Below the pieces are notes generated by a model. That model was not told where the DNA came from. It was given only the letters and a program-made list of their open reading frames with translations, and ran no database searches. Made by a program: the position numbers and the translations under genes. DNA of 64,000 nt from Glycomyces tritici. GTDB taxonomy: Bacteria; Actinomycetota; Actinomycetes; Mycobacteriales; Micromonosporaceae. The DNA lies in contig NZ_JAUEMJ010000004.1 of NCBI RefSeq assembly GCF_030403505.1, positions 248,001 through 312,000 on the forward strand, read 5' to 3'. Below, piece by piece: positions 23,445 to 34,607 of this stretch. How positions within the stretch are numbered: the stretch's first letter is position 1; each line of letters opens with the position of its first letter.

Positions 23445-24455
23445 CTAGCGGCGCTGGCGCTGGACTTCGGCGAGCGCGATCGAGGCCGCGACGGAGGCGT
23501 TGAGCGACTCCACCTCGCCGGCGATCGGGATGCTCGCGATGTGGTCGCAGGTCTCGGCGACGAGCCGGGAGACGCCCTTGCCCTCGTCGCCGACGACGAT
23601 GAGGAGCGGGTCGGTCGCGACCGGCATGTCGAACACGTCGATGTCGCCGCCGGCGTCGAGGGCGACGGTCATGAACCCGGCCTGCTGGCAGGCCTGGATG
23701 GTGCGGGTGAGGTTGACGACCTTGGCGACGGGCAGGCGGGCGGCGGCGCCGGCGCTGGTGCGCCAGGCGACGGCCGTCACGGAGGCGGCGCGCTTGGACG
23801 GGATGATCAGGCCGTGGCCGCCGAAGGCGGCGGCGGAGCGGATGATCGCGCCGAGGTTGCGCGGGTCGGTGACGCCGTCGAGGGCGACCAGGAGCGGCGC
23901 GGTGCCGGAGGTCTTGCTGATGTGCAGCAGGTCCTCGAACTCGCTGTACTCGTACGGCTCGATCTGGAGGCCGATGCCCTGGTGGAGGGCGTTGTTCGTG
24001 CGGCGGTCGAGGTCGCGGCGGGCGAGCTCCTTGATGGGGAGGTCGCGGTTGCCGGCGAGGCGCACGGACTCGGCGATGCGGTCGTCGAGCTCGGTGCCGA
24101 AGGCCACGTACAGCGCGGTCGCGGGGACCTTGGCGCGCAGGGCCTCGAGGACGGGGTTGCGGCCGAGGATGAGCTCGGGCTCGTCGTCGCGGCGGCGGCG
24201 CGCGGGGCCGGTGGGCCGGGCCTTGCCGATGTTGGTGGTGCGGCCTTCGGAGGCGGCCTTGGCGCGCTCCTTGGACTGCTTCCACTGGGTCTTGCGGGGC
24301 TTGTCGTCGCCCTGGTACTCCTTGTGCCAGGGGCGGTCCTCGGCCTTGAGGGTGCGCCCCTTGCCGGCCAGGCCCTTCTTGCCGCCGCCGGAGCCGATCT
24401 TCGGTCCGGCTTTGGAGGTCTTGCGGCGGTTCGGGTGTCCACCCTTGGTGCTCAT
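23445..24455 (-). CDS. rlmB: 23S rRNA (guanosine-2'-O)-methyltransferase RlmB
   Basis: A 336-aa SPOUT methyltransferase of the TrmH/SpoU family that methylates G2251 in the peptidyl transferase loop of 23S rRNA. The first 90 residues are basic and Gly/Lys-rich ([18 protein letters not shown]), an actinobacterial extension. Then the RNA-binding substrate domain starts with [11 protein letters not shown] near 96 and the catalytic knot has [20 protein letters not shown] (motif 1), [11 protein letters not shown] (motif 2) and [20 protein letters not shown] (motif 3), with the catalytic Arg and Glu present. Downstream of cysS, the common actinobacterial order. Confidence 0.93.
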   Translation of the reverse strand: MSTKGGHPNRRKTSKAGPKIGSGGGKKGLAGKGRTLKAEDRPWHKEYQGDDKPRKTQWKQSKERAKAASEGRTTNIGKARPTGPARRRRDDEPELILGRNPVLEALRAKVPATALYVAFGTELDDRIAESVRLAGNRDLPIKELARRDLDRRTNNALHQGIGLQIEPYEYSEFEDLLHISKTSGTAPLLVALDGVTDPRNLGAIIRSAAAFGGHGLIIPSKRAASVTAVAWRTSAGAAARLPVAKVVNLTRTIQACQQAGFMTVALDAGGDIDVFDMPVATDPLLIVVGDEGKGVSRLVAETCDHIASIPIAGEVESLNASVAASIALAEVQRQRR

Positions 24456-24540
24456 CGGTCTCGGTTCCCCAGGTCTCGGTCGTCGCCGGCGGCCGCTCTG
24501 CCCGAGGTCTCAGGCATGCGGGCGTGGCCGCTGGTCTCAT

Positions 24541-24596
24541 TTACACAGGCTCGCAAGCTTCGCCTGGAGTCACTTACACACGTTCGCAAGTTCGCC
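24541..24596. repeat. Direct repeat pair between cysS and rlmB
   Basis: TTACACAGGCTCGCAAG at 24541-24557 and TTACACACGTTCGCAAG at 24574-24590, both continuing to TTCGCC after one or no extra base and separated by 33 bases start to start. Lower GC than the surroundings. Possible promoter or protein site for rlmB; no function known. Confidence 0.55.
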
Positions 24597-24638
24597 CCGA
24601 CTCAACATCACATGCGCACAGGTCAAGGCGGGCTTCGC

Positions 24639-26036
24639 CTAGTTGACTGTCCACACGGGACCGCGAGGGGTGTCCTTGACGGTGATGCCGGCTCCGCTGA
24701 GCTCATCGCGAATGCGGTCGGCAGCCGCGTAGTCCTTGCGGGCCCTGGCCTCGGCGCGCTGTTCGAGCGCGAGCTTCACCAGCGCGTCGACGGCACCGGT
24801 CAGCTTCGCGTCCCCCGGGTCGTCCCAGTGCGGGTCGAGCGGGTCAAGGCCGAGCTGGTCGAGCATAGCTCGGACGGCGGCGGCGTGGCGGGCCGCGGCG
24901 GCGTCGTCACCCGCGTCAAGTGCGGCGTTGCCCTCCCGCGCGGAGTCGTGGATCACGGCGACGGCGGCGGGCGTGTTGAGATCGTCGTCCATCGCGGCGG
25001 TGAACTCGGGCGCGAGGGAGCCGCCGATGGTGGCCTCGGCGCCGAGCGCGTCGGCGGCGCGGTGCACGAAGTTCGAGAGGCGCTCCCAGGCCGAGCGGGC
25101 CTCGCCGAGGGCGTCCTCGGAGAAGTCGACGGCGGACCGGTAGTGGACGCCGGTGAGGTAGTACCGGATGGCCGCGGTGCCGAAGCCCTTCTCACCGAGG
25201 GCCCCGATGGAGAGCGTGTTGCCGAGGGACTTGGACATCTTGGTGCCGGCGAGGTTGAGCATGCCGTTGTGCACCCAGTACTTGGCGAACGGCAGCCCGG
25301 CGGCGCTCGACTGGGCGAGCTCGTTCTCGTGATGGGGGAACATGATGTCGGTGCCGCCGCCGTGGATGTCGAAGGCGTCGCCGAGGTAGCGGCGGGCCAT
25401 CGCGGAGCACTCGATGTGCCAGCCGGGGCGGCCGGGGCCCCACGGGGAGGTCCAGGCGGCGTCGGCGGGCTCGCCGGGCTTGTGGGCCTTCCAGAGGCCG
25501 AAGTCGCGGGAGTCGCGCTTGGCGCCGGGCTCGGCGCTGGAGAGCATGTCCTCGGGGCGGCGGTGGGAGAGCTCGCCGTAGTCCGGCCAGGAGGAGACGT
25601 CGAACCAGACGTCGCCGGCGCCGGTGACGTAGGCGTGGCCGCGCTCGATGAGCTCCGAGATGAGGTCGGTCATCTGGGTGATGTGGCCGGTCGCGCGGGG
25701 CTCGTACGTGGGCGGCTCGGCCCCGAGGGCCGCGTAGGCGTCGGCGAGCACGCATTCGTTGGCGTAGGCGATGGACCACCAGGGGCGGCCCTGCTCCTCG
25801 CCGCGCACGAGGATCTTGTCGTCGATGTCGGTGATGTTGCGCACGTAGGTGACGTTGTAGCCGCTGCGGCGCAGCCAGCGGATGAGCACGTCGTAGGAGA
25901 CGCCCGAGCGGAGGTGGCCGATGTGGGGCGGTCCTTGCACGGTGAGGCCGCACAGGTACACGCCGACTTCGCCGGGCTTCCGGGGCTGGAAGTCGAGGAC
26001 GGATCGGGTGCCGGTGTCGTACAGTCGCAGGCTCAC
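24639..26036 (-). CDS. cysS: Cysteinyl-tRNA synthetase
   Basis: A 465-aa class I aminoacyl-tRNA synthetase. HIGH motif as PHIGHLRSG (37-45) after the zinc cysteine of YLCGLTV (28-33), ITDIDDKIL near 70, WHIECSAM with zinc cysteine near 213, HHENELAQS near 242 and TKMSKSLGN near 275. The C-terminal part has the ARKDYAAADRIRDEL element of the anticodon domain. Length is normal. MshC, the mycothiol ligase homologue, is shorter and lacks the C-terminal anticodon helices, so cysS is preferred. Start ATG 26036; no strong ribosome site visible. rlmB follows 183 bases later. Confidence 0.93.
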   Translation of the reverse strand: MSLRLYDTGTRSVLDFQPRKPGEVGVYLCGLTVQGPPHIGHLRSGVSYDVLIRWLRRSGYNVTYVRNITDIDDKILVRGEEQGRPWWSIAYANECVLADAYAALGAEPPTYEPRATGHITQMTDLISELIERGHAYVTGAGDVWFDVSSWPDYGELSHRRPEDMLSSAEPGAKRDSRDFGLWKAHKPGEPADAAWTSPWGPGRPGWHIECSAMARRYLGDAFDIHGGGTDIMFPHHENELAQSSAAGLPFAKYWVHNGMLNLAGTKMSKSLGNTLSIGALGEKGFGTAAIRYYLTGVHYRSAVDFSEDALGEARSAWERLSNFVHRAADALGAEATIGGSLAPEFTAAMDDDLNTPAAVAVIHDSAREGNAALDAGDDAAAARHAAAVRAMLDQLGLDPLDPHWDDPGDAKLTGAVDALVKLALEQRAEARARKDYAAADRIRDELSGAGITVKDTPRGPVWTVN

Positions 26037-26315
26037 CCGACAAGTCTAAACAACCAGGCCACGCCTGAGCCCCGCCCCGCCCGCGTGTCCGCGCGCCCTG
26101 TCGGCATCGGCGACCGGGCCGGGCCTGGCGGGAGGGCCGTACGCGCAGGCGGGTAGTACCCCGGTACCGCGCCGCGCCTGCCGCTCCTCCTGCGGCATGA
26201 GGCGAAGATCGGTCCGCGAGCCGGTGCGGGAGTGACCCGCGTCCTCATAGACTGACGGCGTCGCAGGGACCCGTCCCGCCGACGATGCCCTACCCCTCAG
26301 TCCGATTGGAGCCTG

Positions 26316-27287
26316 ATGATCACTGCGAAGGGCTTGTACAAGCGATACCGGAAGACCGTCGCGGTCAACCAGTTGTCGTTCGACGTCCGGCCCGGCGTCG
26401 TCACCGGATTCCTGGGGCCCAACGGCTCCGGGAAGTCCACCACCATGCGGCTGATGCTCGGCCTCGACCACGGCGAGGGCCAGACCCTCTTCGATGGCGA
26501 GTCGTTCACCGACATCCGCCGCCCCATGAACAAGGTCGGCACCCTCCTCGAGGCGAAGCCGTTCCACCCGACCCGCTCGGCCCGCAATCACCTGCGGATG
26601 CTCGCCAGCGCCAACGGCGTGGGCGACAAGCGGGTCGACGAGGTCATGGACCTCGTGGGCCTCGGCAGTGTGAAGCGCAAGAAGCCGAAGGGGTACTCCC
26701 TGGGCATGGCGCAGCGGCTCGGCCTCGCGCAGGCGCTCTTGGGCGATCCGGGCATCCTGCTGCTGGACGAGCCGACGAACGGCTTGGACCCGCACGGCAT
26801 CCATTGGATGCGGGACATGCTGAAGCACCTCGCGGCCGAGGGCCGCACGATCTTCGTCTCGAGCCACCTGCTGTCGGAGATGCAGCTGATGGCGGACGAG
26901 CTCGTGGTGATCGGGCGCGGCACGATGATCTTCAACGGCGATGTGGACCAGTTCGTGCGTGACTTCACGCAGTCGACGGTGATCGTGCGCAGTCCTTCGG
27001 CTGACGGTTTCGTGTCGGCGCTGGAGGGCGCGGGTGCGGAGGTCGCGAAGGGCAAGGAGGGCGAGCTGGTGGTCTCCGGCATGGAGATCGGCGCGGTCGG
27101 GCACTTGGCGTTCACCGAGAACGTGGAGCTGTCGGAGCTGTCCACGCGCAGCGCCTCGCTCGAGGAGGCGTTCATGTCCGCAACGGGGTCCTCTGAGGAG
27201 TTCGTGGCGGCCGAGCCGCTCGCCGGTTCTGCGAAGACCCCCGCCCAGGCCCCTGCTACCAAGACCGGTGGTGCCGATAATGCTTGA
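26316..27287 (+). CDS. ABC transporter ATPase, drug/lantibiotic-export type
   Basis: A 323-aa ATPase of the CcmA/BcrA-like group. Walker A GPNGSGKSTT (34-43), Q-loop replaced by the GTLLEAKPFHP variant, signature YSLGMAQRLGLAQALL (in place of LSGGQ, normal in this group), Walker B ILLLDEPTNGLDPHG, switch histidine SSHLLSEM. The C-terminal 100 residues form a DUF4162-like tail ending in an Ala/Thr-rich linker. GGAG precedes ATG 26316 at seven bases. Its last eight bases overlap the permease start. Family members export peptides or antibiotics, or serve self-resistance; the cargo here is unknown. Confidence 0.92.
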   Translation: MITAKGLYKRYRKTVAVNQLSFDVRPGVVTGFLGPNGSGKSTTMRLMLGLDHGEGQTLFDGESFTDIRRPMNKVGTLLEAKPFHPTRSARNHLRMLASANGVGDKRVDEVMDLVGLGSVKRKKPKGYSLGMAQRLGLAQALLGDPGILLLDEPTNGLDPHGIHWMRDMLKHLAAEGRTIFVSSHLLSEMQLMADELVVIGRGTMIFNGDVDQFVRDFTQSTVIVRSPSADGFVSALEGAGAEVAKGKEGELVVSGMEIGAVGHLAFTENVELSELSTRSASLEEAFMSATGSSEEFVAAEPLAGSAKTPAQAPATKTGGADNA

Positions 27288-28068
27288 CGCCCTTCGTTTC
27301 GAGTGGACGCGGTTGACGACGCTGCGTTCGACCTACTGGCTCATCGGGATCGGTCTGCTCTGCTCGCTGGCGATTCCGGTGATCGCCGGGATCGTGGTGA
27401 GCGATGACCCGCTGATTCCGGAGACCGTGGCGGCGGGCCTGAACGGCGGTGCGGCGTTCGGGATTCCGTTCCTGGCGGTGTTCATGGCGATCATCGGGAT
27501 CTTCGCGACCGGGCACGAGTACCGGCACGGGACGATCCAGCCGACGCTGACGGCGCTGCCGCAGCGGTCGCGGCTGATCGCGTCGAAGATCCTGGTGGTC
27601 TCGGTCGTGACGGTCGCGGTGACGGTGTTCTCGATGGCGCTCAACGCGCTGGCGATGCTGATCTTCTGGGGCGAGGTGCCGGGGCTGTTCGAGGACCCGC
27701 TGCGGTCGGCGCTGCTGGGGTACGTGCTGTACACGCTGATCTACACGCTGGCGGGTCTGGGCCTGGGGCTGCTGTTCCGGGGTGTGCCGTCGGCGCTGGT
27801 CGTGATCTTCCTGGCGCCGCTGATCATCGAGAACCTGATCTTCGGGCTGTCGTTCCTGCCGATGGCGGACTGGCTGGTGCCGGTGGTGAAGTTCCTGCCG
27901 TTCACGTCGGGTGCGCGGTTGATGTCGCTGAACCTGGCGGAGTTGTCGGGTGAGGGGATGCCGGACTTCGACTTCTTCGGTCGCTGGGGTTCGGGTGGCG
28001 TGTTCGCGGTCTTCGCGGCGCTGATCATCGCGGCGGCGTGGATCCTGTTCAAGAAGCGCGACGCGTAG
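27280..28068 (+). CDS. ABC-2 type permease
   Basis: A 262-aa membrane protein with six transmembrane helices (LIGIGLLCSLAIPVIAGIVV, AFGIPFLAVFMAIIGIFA, ILVVSVVTVAVTVFSMAL, LLGYVLYTLIYTLAGLGLGL, ALVVIFLAPLIIENLIF, VFAVFAALIIAAAWILF) and the conserved GHEYRHGTIQPTL cytoplasmic loop of ABC-2 permeases. ATG 27280 lies inside the end of the ATPase gene; the two form the transporter. The usual family length is 240-270 aa. Confidence 0.9.
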   Translation: MLDALRFEWTRLTTLRSTYWLIGIGLLCSLAIPVIAGIVVSDDPLIPETVAAGLNGGAAFGIPFLAVFMAIIGIFATGHEYRHGTIQPTLTALPQRSRLIASKILVVSVVTVAVTVFSMALNALAMLIFWGEVPGLFEDPLRSALLGYVLYTLIYTLAGLGLGLLFRGVPSALVVIFLAPLIIENLIFGLSFLPMADWLVPVVKFLPFTSGARLMSLNLAELSGEGMPDFDFFGRWGSGGVFAVFAALIIAAAWILFKKRDA

Positions 28069-28081
28069 AGGCCTGTAAGGA

Positions 28082-28119
28082 GAACGGGCGGCCCGGGTGG
28101 AAACCCGGGCCGCCCGTTC
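28082..28119. terminator. Bidirectional terminator, ABC transporter / asd
   Basis: A perfect 17-bp stem (GAACGGGCGGCCCGGGT) with a GGAA loop, eight bases before the asd stop on the other strand and 13 after the permease stop. CGTTG follows on the plus side. Confidence 0.8.
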
Positions 28120-28127
28120 CGTTGTCG

Positions 28128-29195
28128 CTAGGCGTTCGCTTCGAGTTCGCGGCGTACGAGGTCGGCGGTCTCGATGGAGTTGAGGGCCGCGCCCTTCATG
28201 AGGTTGTCGGCGACGACGAAGAACTCGAGTGAGTTCGGGAAGTCGATCGACTGGCGTACGCGCCCGACCTGGGTGCCGCCCTTGCCGACCGAGTCGATCG
28301 GCATGGGGAACACCATGTTCTCGGGGTCGTCGACGAGGTCGACGCCGTCGGCGGCGGCGAGGACGCGGTGGGCGTCGGCGACGGTCACTTCGCGTTCGAA
28401 GGTGGCGTGCACGACTTGCGAGTGGCCCACGGCCACGGGTACGCGGACGCAGGTCGAGGCGACCTTGAGGTCGGGGAGGCCGAGGATCTTGCGGGACTCG
28501 TTGCGGACCTTCAGCTCCTCCGAGGTCCAGCCGTCCGCTTTCCAGCCGCCGACCTTCGGCACGACGTTGAGCGCCAGCGGCGCTCCGAAGGGCGCGTTGA
28601 AGTCCTCGCCGAGGACGGCGCGCACGTCGCCGAGTTCGGTGCCGACCTTGTCTACGCCTGCGAGCTTCTGGAACTGGGCGTAGAGGGCTTCGAGGCCTTC
28701 TTTGCCCGAGCCGGACGCGGCCTGGTAGGAGGCGACGCTCATGGACACGAGCCCGAATTCGGCGTTCAGCGCCGCCAGGGACGGGATGAGCGCGAGGGTG
28801 GTGCAGTTGGCGTTCGCGATGATGCCCTTGGGGCGGACGGCGGCGGCTTCCGGGTTGGCTTCGCGGCACACCAGCGGCACGTCGGGGTCCATCCGGTAGT
28901 GCGCGGACTTGTCGATGACGACGACGCCCTTGGCGGCGGCGACCGGCACCCATTCGGCGCTCACGTCGTCGGGCAGGTCGAAGTGCGCGATGTCGATGCC
29001 GTCGAAGGCCTCGGGGCTGATCGCCTGGACTTCGATGTTCTCGTCGCCCACCGGCAGGACCTTGCCGGCCGAGCGCGCGGACGCGATGAGGCGCACCTCG
29101 CCCCAGTTGACGCGCTCCTCGGCGAGGAGCCGCCGCATGATCGATCCGACGACGCCGGTGGCGCCGACGATGGCCACGTTCAGTTTGCGCGCCAT
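28128..29195 (-). CDS. asd: Aspartate-semialdehyde dehydrogenase
   Basis: A 355-aa enzyme that reduces aspartyl-4-phosphate to aspartate semialdehyde, the branch point to lysine, methionine and threonine. N-terminal NADP fold VAIVGATGVVGSIM (8-21), phosphate-binding SARSAGK (39-45), active-site cysteine in IIANANCTT near 133, SYQAASGSGKEGLEAL near 160 and the RVPV...GHSQVVH catalytic histidine region near 247. Start two bases after the lysC stop, so the pair is one operon. Complete. Confidence 0.95.
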   Translation of the reverse strand: MARKLNVAIVGATGVVGSIMRRLLAEERVNWGEVRLIASARSAGKVLPVGDENIEVQAISPEAFDGIDIAHFDLPDDVSAEWVPVAAAKGVVVIDKSAHYRMDPDVPLVCREANPEAAAVRPKGIIANANCTTLALIPSLAALNAEFGLVSMSVASYQAASGSGKEGLEALYAQFQKLAGVDKVGTELGDVRAVLGEDFNAPFGAPLALNVVPKVGGWKADGWTSEELKVRNESRKILGLPDLKVASTCVRVPVAVGHSQVVHATFEREVTVADAHRVLAAADGVDLVDDPENMVFPMPIDSVGKGGTQVGRVRQSIDFPNSLEFFVVADNLMKGAALNSIETADLVRRELEANA

Positions 29196-29197
29196 GC

Positions 29198-30463
29198 CTA
29201 TCGCCCCGATCCGGCGTAGACGACGGCCTCTTCGTTGCCGCCGAGTTCGAATTTGTCGTGCACCGCGCGCACCGCCGCGTCGAGGTCGGTGTCGCGGCAG
29301 ACCACGGAGATGCGGATCTCCGAGGTCGAGATGATCTCGATGTTGACGCCCGCGTCGGCCAGCGCCTGGCAGAAGTTCGCGGTCACGCCCGGGTGCGAGC
29401 GCATGCCGGCGCCGATGAGCGAGATCTTGCCGATGTTCTCGTCGTAGATGAGCTTCGCGAACCCGATCGCGGCCTGGTGCTTCTTCAGCGCCTCGGTCCC
29501 CTTGGGGCCGGCCTCTTTGGGGAGGGTGAAGGAGATGTCGGTGTGGCCGTTCCCGGCGGTCGACACGTTCTGCACGATCATGTCGATGTCGATCTCGGCG
29601 TCGGCGATCACCTGGAAGATCGAGGCGGCGGCGCCGGGCTTGTCCGGGACGCTGGTGACGGTGATCTTGGCCTCGGAGCGGTCGTGCGCGACGCCGCTGA
29701 TGAGTGCTTGCTCCACGGGCAGCTCCTCCATGTAACCCGACACCATCGTGCCGGTCTTGGTCGAGTACGACGAACGGACGTGCAGCGGCATCCCGTACCG
29801 CCGGGCGTATTCCACGCTGCGCAGGTGCAGGATCTTGGCGCCTGAGGCGGCCATCTCCAGCATCTCCTCGAAGGTGATCGTGTCGAGTTTCTTCGCGTTC
29901 GGCACGATCCGCGGGTCGGCGGTGAAGACGCCGTCGACGTCGGAGTAGATCTCGCAGACGTCCGCTTCCAGTGCTGCGGCGAGTGCGACGGCGGTCGTGT
30001 CCGAGCCGCCGCGGCCGAGCGTGGTGATGTCCTTGGTGTCCTGGCTGACGCCTTGGAACCCGGCGACGATCGTGATGAACCCCTCGTCGAGCGAGGAGCG
30101 GATGCGTCCGGGGGTGACGTCGATGATGCGGGCGACGCCGTGCGCGGCGGTCGTGATCATCCCGGCCTGCGATCCGGTGAAGGACCGGGCCTGGAAGCCG
30201 AGGTTGTTGATGGCCATCGCCAGGAGCGCCATGGAGATGCGCTCGCCGGCGGTCAGCAGCATGTCGAGTTCCCGGGGCTCGGGTACCGGCGAGACCTGGG
30301 CCGCGAGGTCCAGCAGCTCGTCGGTGGTGTCACCCATGGCGGAGACGACGACGACCACGTCGTCGCCGCGCTTTCGCGTCGCGACCACTCGTTCGGCGAC
30401 GCGCTTGACGCGTTCGGCATTCTCAACCGATGAACCGCCGTACTTCTGCACGACTAGCGCCAC
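29198..30463 (-). CDS. lysC: Aspartate kinase with two ACT domains
   Basis: A 421-aa aspartokinase, the first step of the aspartate family. KYGGSSV near residue 7, [15 protein letters not shown] near 70, [17 protein letters not shown] near 150, [20 protein letters not shown] near 173, then two ACT domains ([22 protein letters not shown] near 268 and a [27 protein letters not shown] near 350), where lysine and threonine inhibit. GTG at 30463 ([10 protein letters not shown] after initiation) has GAGG eight bases upstream; the GTG at 30472 would abut the ribosome site. An in-frame ATG at 29731 ([13 protein letters not shown]) matches the internal start that gives the beta subunit in Corynebacterium. 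Confidence 0.95.
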   Translation of the reverse strand: MALVVQKYGGSSVENAERVKRVAERVVATRKRGDDVVVVVSAMGDTTDELLDLAAQVSPVPEPRELDMLLTAGERISMALLAMAINNLGFQARSFTGSQAGMITTAAHGVARIIDVTPGRIRSSLDEGFITIVAGFQGVSQDTKDITTLGRGGSDTTAVALAAALEADVCEIYSDVDGVFTADPRIVPNAKKLDTITFEEMLEMAASGAKILHLRSVEYARRYGMPLHVRSSYSTKTGTMVSGYMEELPVEQALISGVAHDRSEAKITVTSVPDKPGAAASIFQVIADAEIDIDMIVQNVSTAGNGHTDISFTLPKEAGPKGTEALKKHQAAIGFAKLIYDENIGKISLIGAGMRSHPGVTANFCQALADAGVNIEIISTSEIRISVVCRDTDLDAAVRAVHDKFELGGNEEAVVYAGSGR

Positions 30464-30592
30464 GGATTTCACCTCACTCGCTCGTGTCTCAGGTCACTCG
30501 AAACCGCCCTCGCGGGGGCGGCCACCTCACCTTAGCTGCGCTTACCGGTGTGTCGCCAGGTCGTTCTGGGTGGTGAGACAGAGAATCGGGCG

Positions 30593-31366
30593 GTGGCATG
30601 GACTAGGACCGGCAAGACAGTGGCGGTGCTCACGCTCGTGGTGCTGCTCGCGGGCTGCGGTACGGCGACCGCCGTCGACACGCCCGAGGACGCGGCGCCG
30701 CGCGCCAGCGCCCGCGCGACCCTCATCGGCCGTGTGAGCAAGGCCCTCGACGAGACGTACACCGCGGAGTACGAGTGGTCAGAGGGCGGCACGGTCACGG
30801 TGTGGGCCGCCGCTGACGGCACCTGGCGCGTGGACGTGCCCAGTTGGGCGCTCGGAGGCACGGTCGACGTCAGCGTCGCGTGGACGACCGGCGGGTTCTT
30901 CCAGTGCGCGGCGGGCCGCTGCGTGCGGCTGGCGGGGATCACCGGTGAGATCCCGAAGGACTACGACCCGAAGGTGCAGCTCCCGTTCGTCGAATGGCTC
31001 CCGCAGCTGCTCGACCGGCACCTGCCGTTCGCGATCGCGCAGGACGGCGACTGCTTCACCCTCACTCCGAACACCGTGGTGGTCGACCCGCCGATCCCGC
31101 CCGGTGAGTGGTGCGTGGACGAGCACGGGACGGTCCTGTCGGTCGAGAGCAGTGCGTTCGGGACGTTGGAGCTCGCGGGCGCGCCGACCGAGGCGGTCGC
31201 CACGGTCGAGCTTCCCGGGGACCTCAGCGACGCGGAGCCTTTGGGCCGCAAGGCGCCCGTGGAGCCGAGCCCGAGCGTGGACCCGTCGGCGACGCCCGCG
31301 CCGGGCGCGACCGGGACGCCCTCGCCGGCGACCTCGCCGTCCCCGACGCCGTCGCCCGAAGAGTGA
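30593..31366 (+). CDS. Lipoprotein with Pro/Ser/Thr tail
   Basis: A 257-aa lipoprotein. After GTG (V-A-W-T-R-T-G-K) a hydrophobic stretch ends LLAGC, a canonical lipobox with the cysteine at residue 22. The mature part has a beta-rich region (YTAEYEWSEGGTVTVWAAADGTWRVDV) with three to four cysteines (CAAGRC, DCFTL, GEWC), and the last 40 residues are a Pro/Ser/Thr spacer (PSPSVDPSATPAPG...), usual in proteins tethered to or crossing the cell wall. Divergent from lysC. I do not recognise the family; LppX/LprG-like lipid carriers are a weak possibility. Confidence 0.6.
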   Translation: MAWTRTGKTVAVLTLVVLLAGCGTATAVDTPEDAAPRASARATLIGRVSKALDETYTAEYEWSEGGTVTVWAAADGTWRVDVPSWALGGTVDVSVAWTTGGFFQCAAGRCVRLAGITGEIPKDYDPKVQLPFVEWLPQLLDRHLPFAIAQDGDCFTLTPNTVVVDPPIPPGEWCVDEHGTVLSVESSAFGTLELAGAPTEAVATVELPGDLSDAEPLGRKAPVEPSPSVDPSATPAPGATGTPSPATSPSPTPSPEE

Positions 31367-31553
31367 AACGACAGTAAGGAAGGCGACACGAGCAGGCGGC
31401 CCGCGTCCTGTTCGTGGCACCATGAACGATGGCGAGCGACGACGCCGCTACAAGGACGGCACCGCTGCGATGCCGCCACCGGACAGCAGACGCGCCCCGC
31501 CGGGTCCCCGGCGCCGGCCGCGCCGTGCGAGACCCAGATCCGAAGGAACGCGC

Positions 31554-32132
31554 ATGACCGCACCGATTGACCGCCACGCCCAGACCGCGGTACCGATCCA
31601 CCCGCTGCTCGCCGCCCGCCACTCCACGCGCGCCTTCACGCCCGGCGTCGACCTCACCGAGGCGCAGGTCGCGGCCCTTCTCGAAGCGGCCCGCTGGGCC
31701 CCGAGCGCTGGGAACACGCAGCCGTGGCGGTTCCTCCTCGCCCGGCGCGACACCGGCGAGTTCAAGCGCGTAGTCGAGACCCTCAACCGCGGCAACCGCG
31801 ACTGGGCCGGTCAGTCCTCCGCGCTGCTCGTCGCCGTCCGGACCGACGCCAACGACCGCGGCCCGCTCTCGCACGCCGCCTACGACCTCGGCCAGTCGAT
31901 CGCGCACCTGACGTTCCAGGCCGCCGCCGAAGGGCTCACCGTCCGCCAGATGGCCGGCTTCGACGCCGCGGCGCTGGCCGCCGAGTTCGACCTGGCCGAG
32001 TCGCTGGTGCCGACCGTTGTCGTCGCGATCGGCCTGCCGGGCGACCCGGCCGGCCTCGACGACGCGGTGGCGGGCCCGGACCGGGCCCCGCGCGCCCGGC
32101 TCGCTGTCGACGACCTGCTCATCCACCCGTAA
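31554..32132 (+). CDS. Nitroreductase family protein
   Basis: A 192-aa FMN-dependent nitroreductase-fold protein: RHSTRAFTPGVDLTEAQVAALLEAARWAPSAGNTQPWRF (the FMN-binding signature, residues about 21-59), a YDLGQSIAHLTFQAAAEGL helix near 108 and a VPTVVVAIGLPGDP strand near 148. Such enzymes reduce nitro groups, quinones or flavins with NAD(P)H. ATG 31554 has GAAGGAA about six bases upstream. The 187 bases before it hold no clear gene. Substrate unknown. Confidence 0.85.
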   Translation: MTAPIDRHAQTAVPIHPLLAARHSTRAFTPGVDLTEAQVAALLEAARWAPSAGNTQPWRFLLARRDTGEFKRVVETLNRGNRDWAGQSSALLVAVRTDANDRGPLSHAAYDLGQSIAHLTFQAAAEGLTVRQMAGFDAAALAAEFDLAESLVPTVVVAIGLPGDPAGLDDAVAGPDRAPRARLAVDDLLIHP

Positions 32133-34100
<1,968 letters not shown>

Positions 34101-34119
34101 CCGGATTTCGAAGCACGAC

Positions 34120-34151
34120 ATCGGGGCGGACTGCGAAAGCGGTCCGCCCCG
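34120..34151 (+). terminator. Terminator after leuA
   Basis: CGGGGCGGAC pairs with GTCCGCCCCG over a short loop, about 20 bases after the leuA stop. No T-tract follows. Confidence 0.65.
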
Positions 34152-34207
34152 CGGCGTTGCCGCGGTCCGAGCCCTGCGCCGGCGCCGTCGCAGGCGTTCC
34201 CCGCGGG

Positions 34208-34495
34208 TCAGAGATCGAGGGTCAGACGAATCGTCACCGTCTCGCCTTCGTCGACTCCCTCCGCCTTCCTGACCACCGCCTTCAAGGGGACGATATACGC
34301 ACCGTCCTTGGGCCACAAGGAGGTCGTCCAAGAGGTCGCGCCGATGCCGGCGGTCACGGGCACCATGCCCCAGCCGTAGCTGACGACTTCGGACGCCGAC
34401 GCCAGCTCTCGGCAGCCCGCTTCGGGGACGGTCACGAAGTACCAGGGTGCGGGCCCGCGCCAGTACCAGACCTCGCCGCTGAACTCCAGTTCCAT
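34208..34495 (-). CDS. DUF1905 domain protein
   Basis: A 95-aa single-domain beta protein: MELEFSGEVWYWRGPAPWYFVTVPEAG at the start and WGMVPVTAGIGATSWTTSLWPKDGAYIVPLKAVVRKAEG...EGETVTIRLTLDL to the end, the DUF1905 pattern (FxGxVWxWxGPAxWxFVxVP...SLxPxxGxYxLPVKAxVRKA). Usual length is 90-100 aa. The family function is not established. It is divergent from the short-chain dehydrogenase gene. The longer frame to 34699 would run into that gene and is shadow. Confidence 0.85.
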   Translation of the reverse strand: MELEFSGEVWYWRGPAPWYFVTVPEAGCRELASASEVVSYGWGMVPVTAGIGATSWTTSLWPKDGAYIVPLKAVVRKAEGVDEGETVTIRLTLDL

Positions 34496-34607
34496 GACCT
34501 GAGCATAGGCGCCGTGATCCGCAGGACGGGATTCGTCGGCGCCGCCCTCCGGCACCGCAATGGTATGACCTATTCTCGCCGAACACGCATCCAGCTGGAG
34601 GTAGTTC

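Noticed and set aside
24639..26036. MshC (mycothiol ligase)
   Set aside because: Length and C-terminal anticodon-domain residues fit cysteinyl-tRNA synthetase; MshC is usually shorter.
31422..31553. A start at 31422 for the nitroreductase
   Set aside because: The added residues are arginine/proline-rich with no family match, and a proper ribosome site precedes the ATG at 31554.
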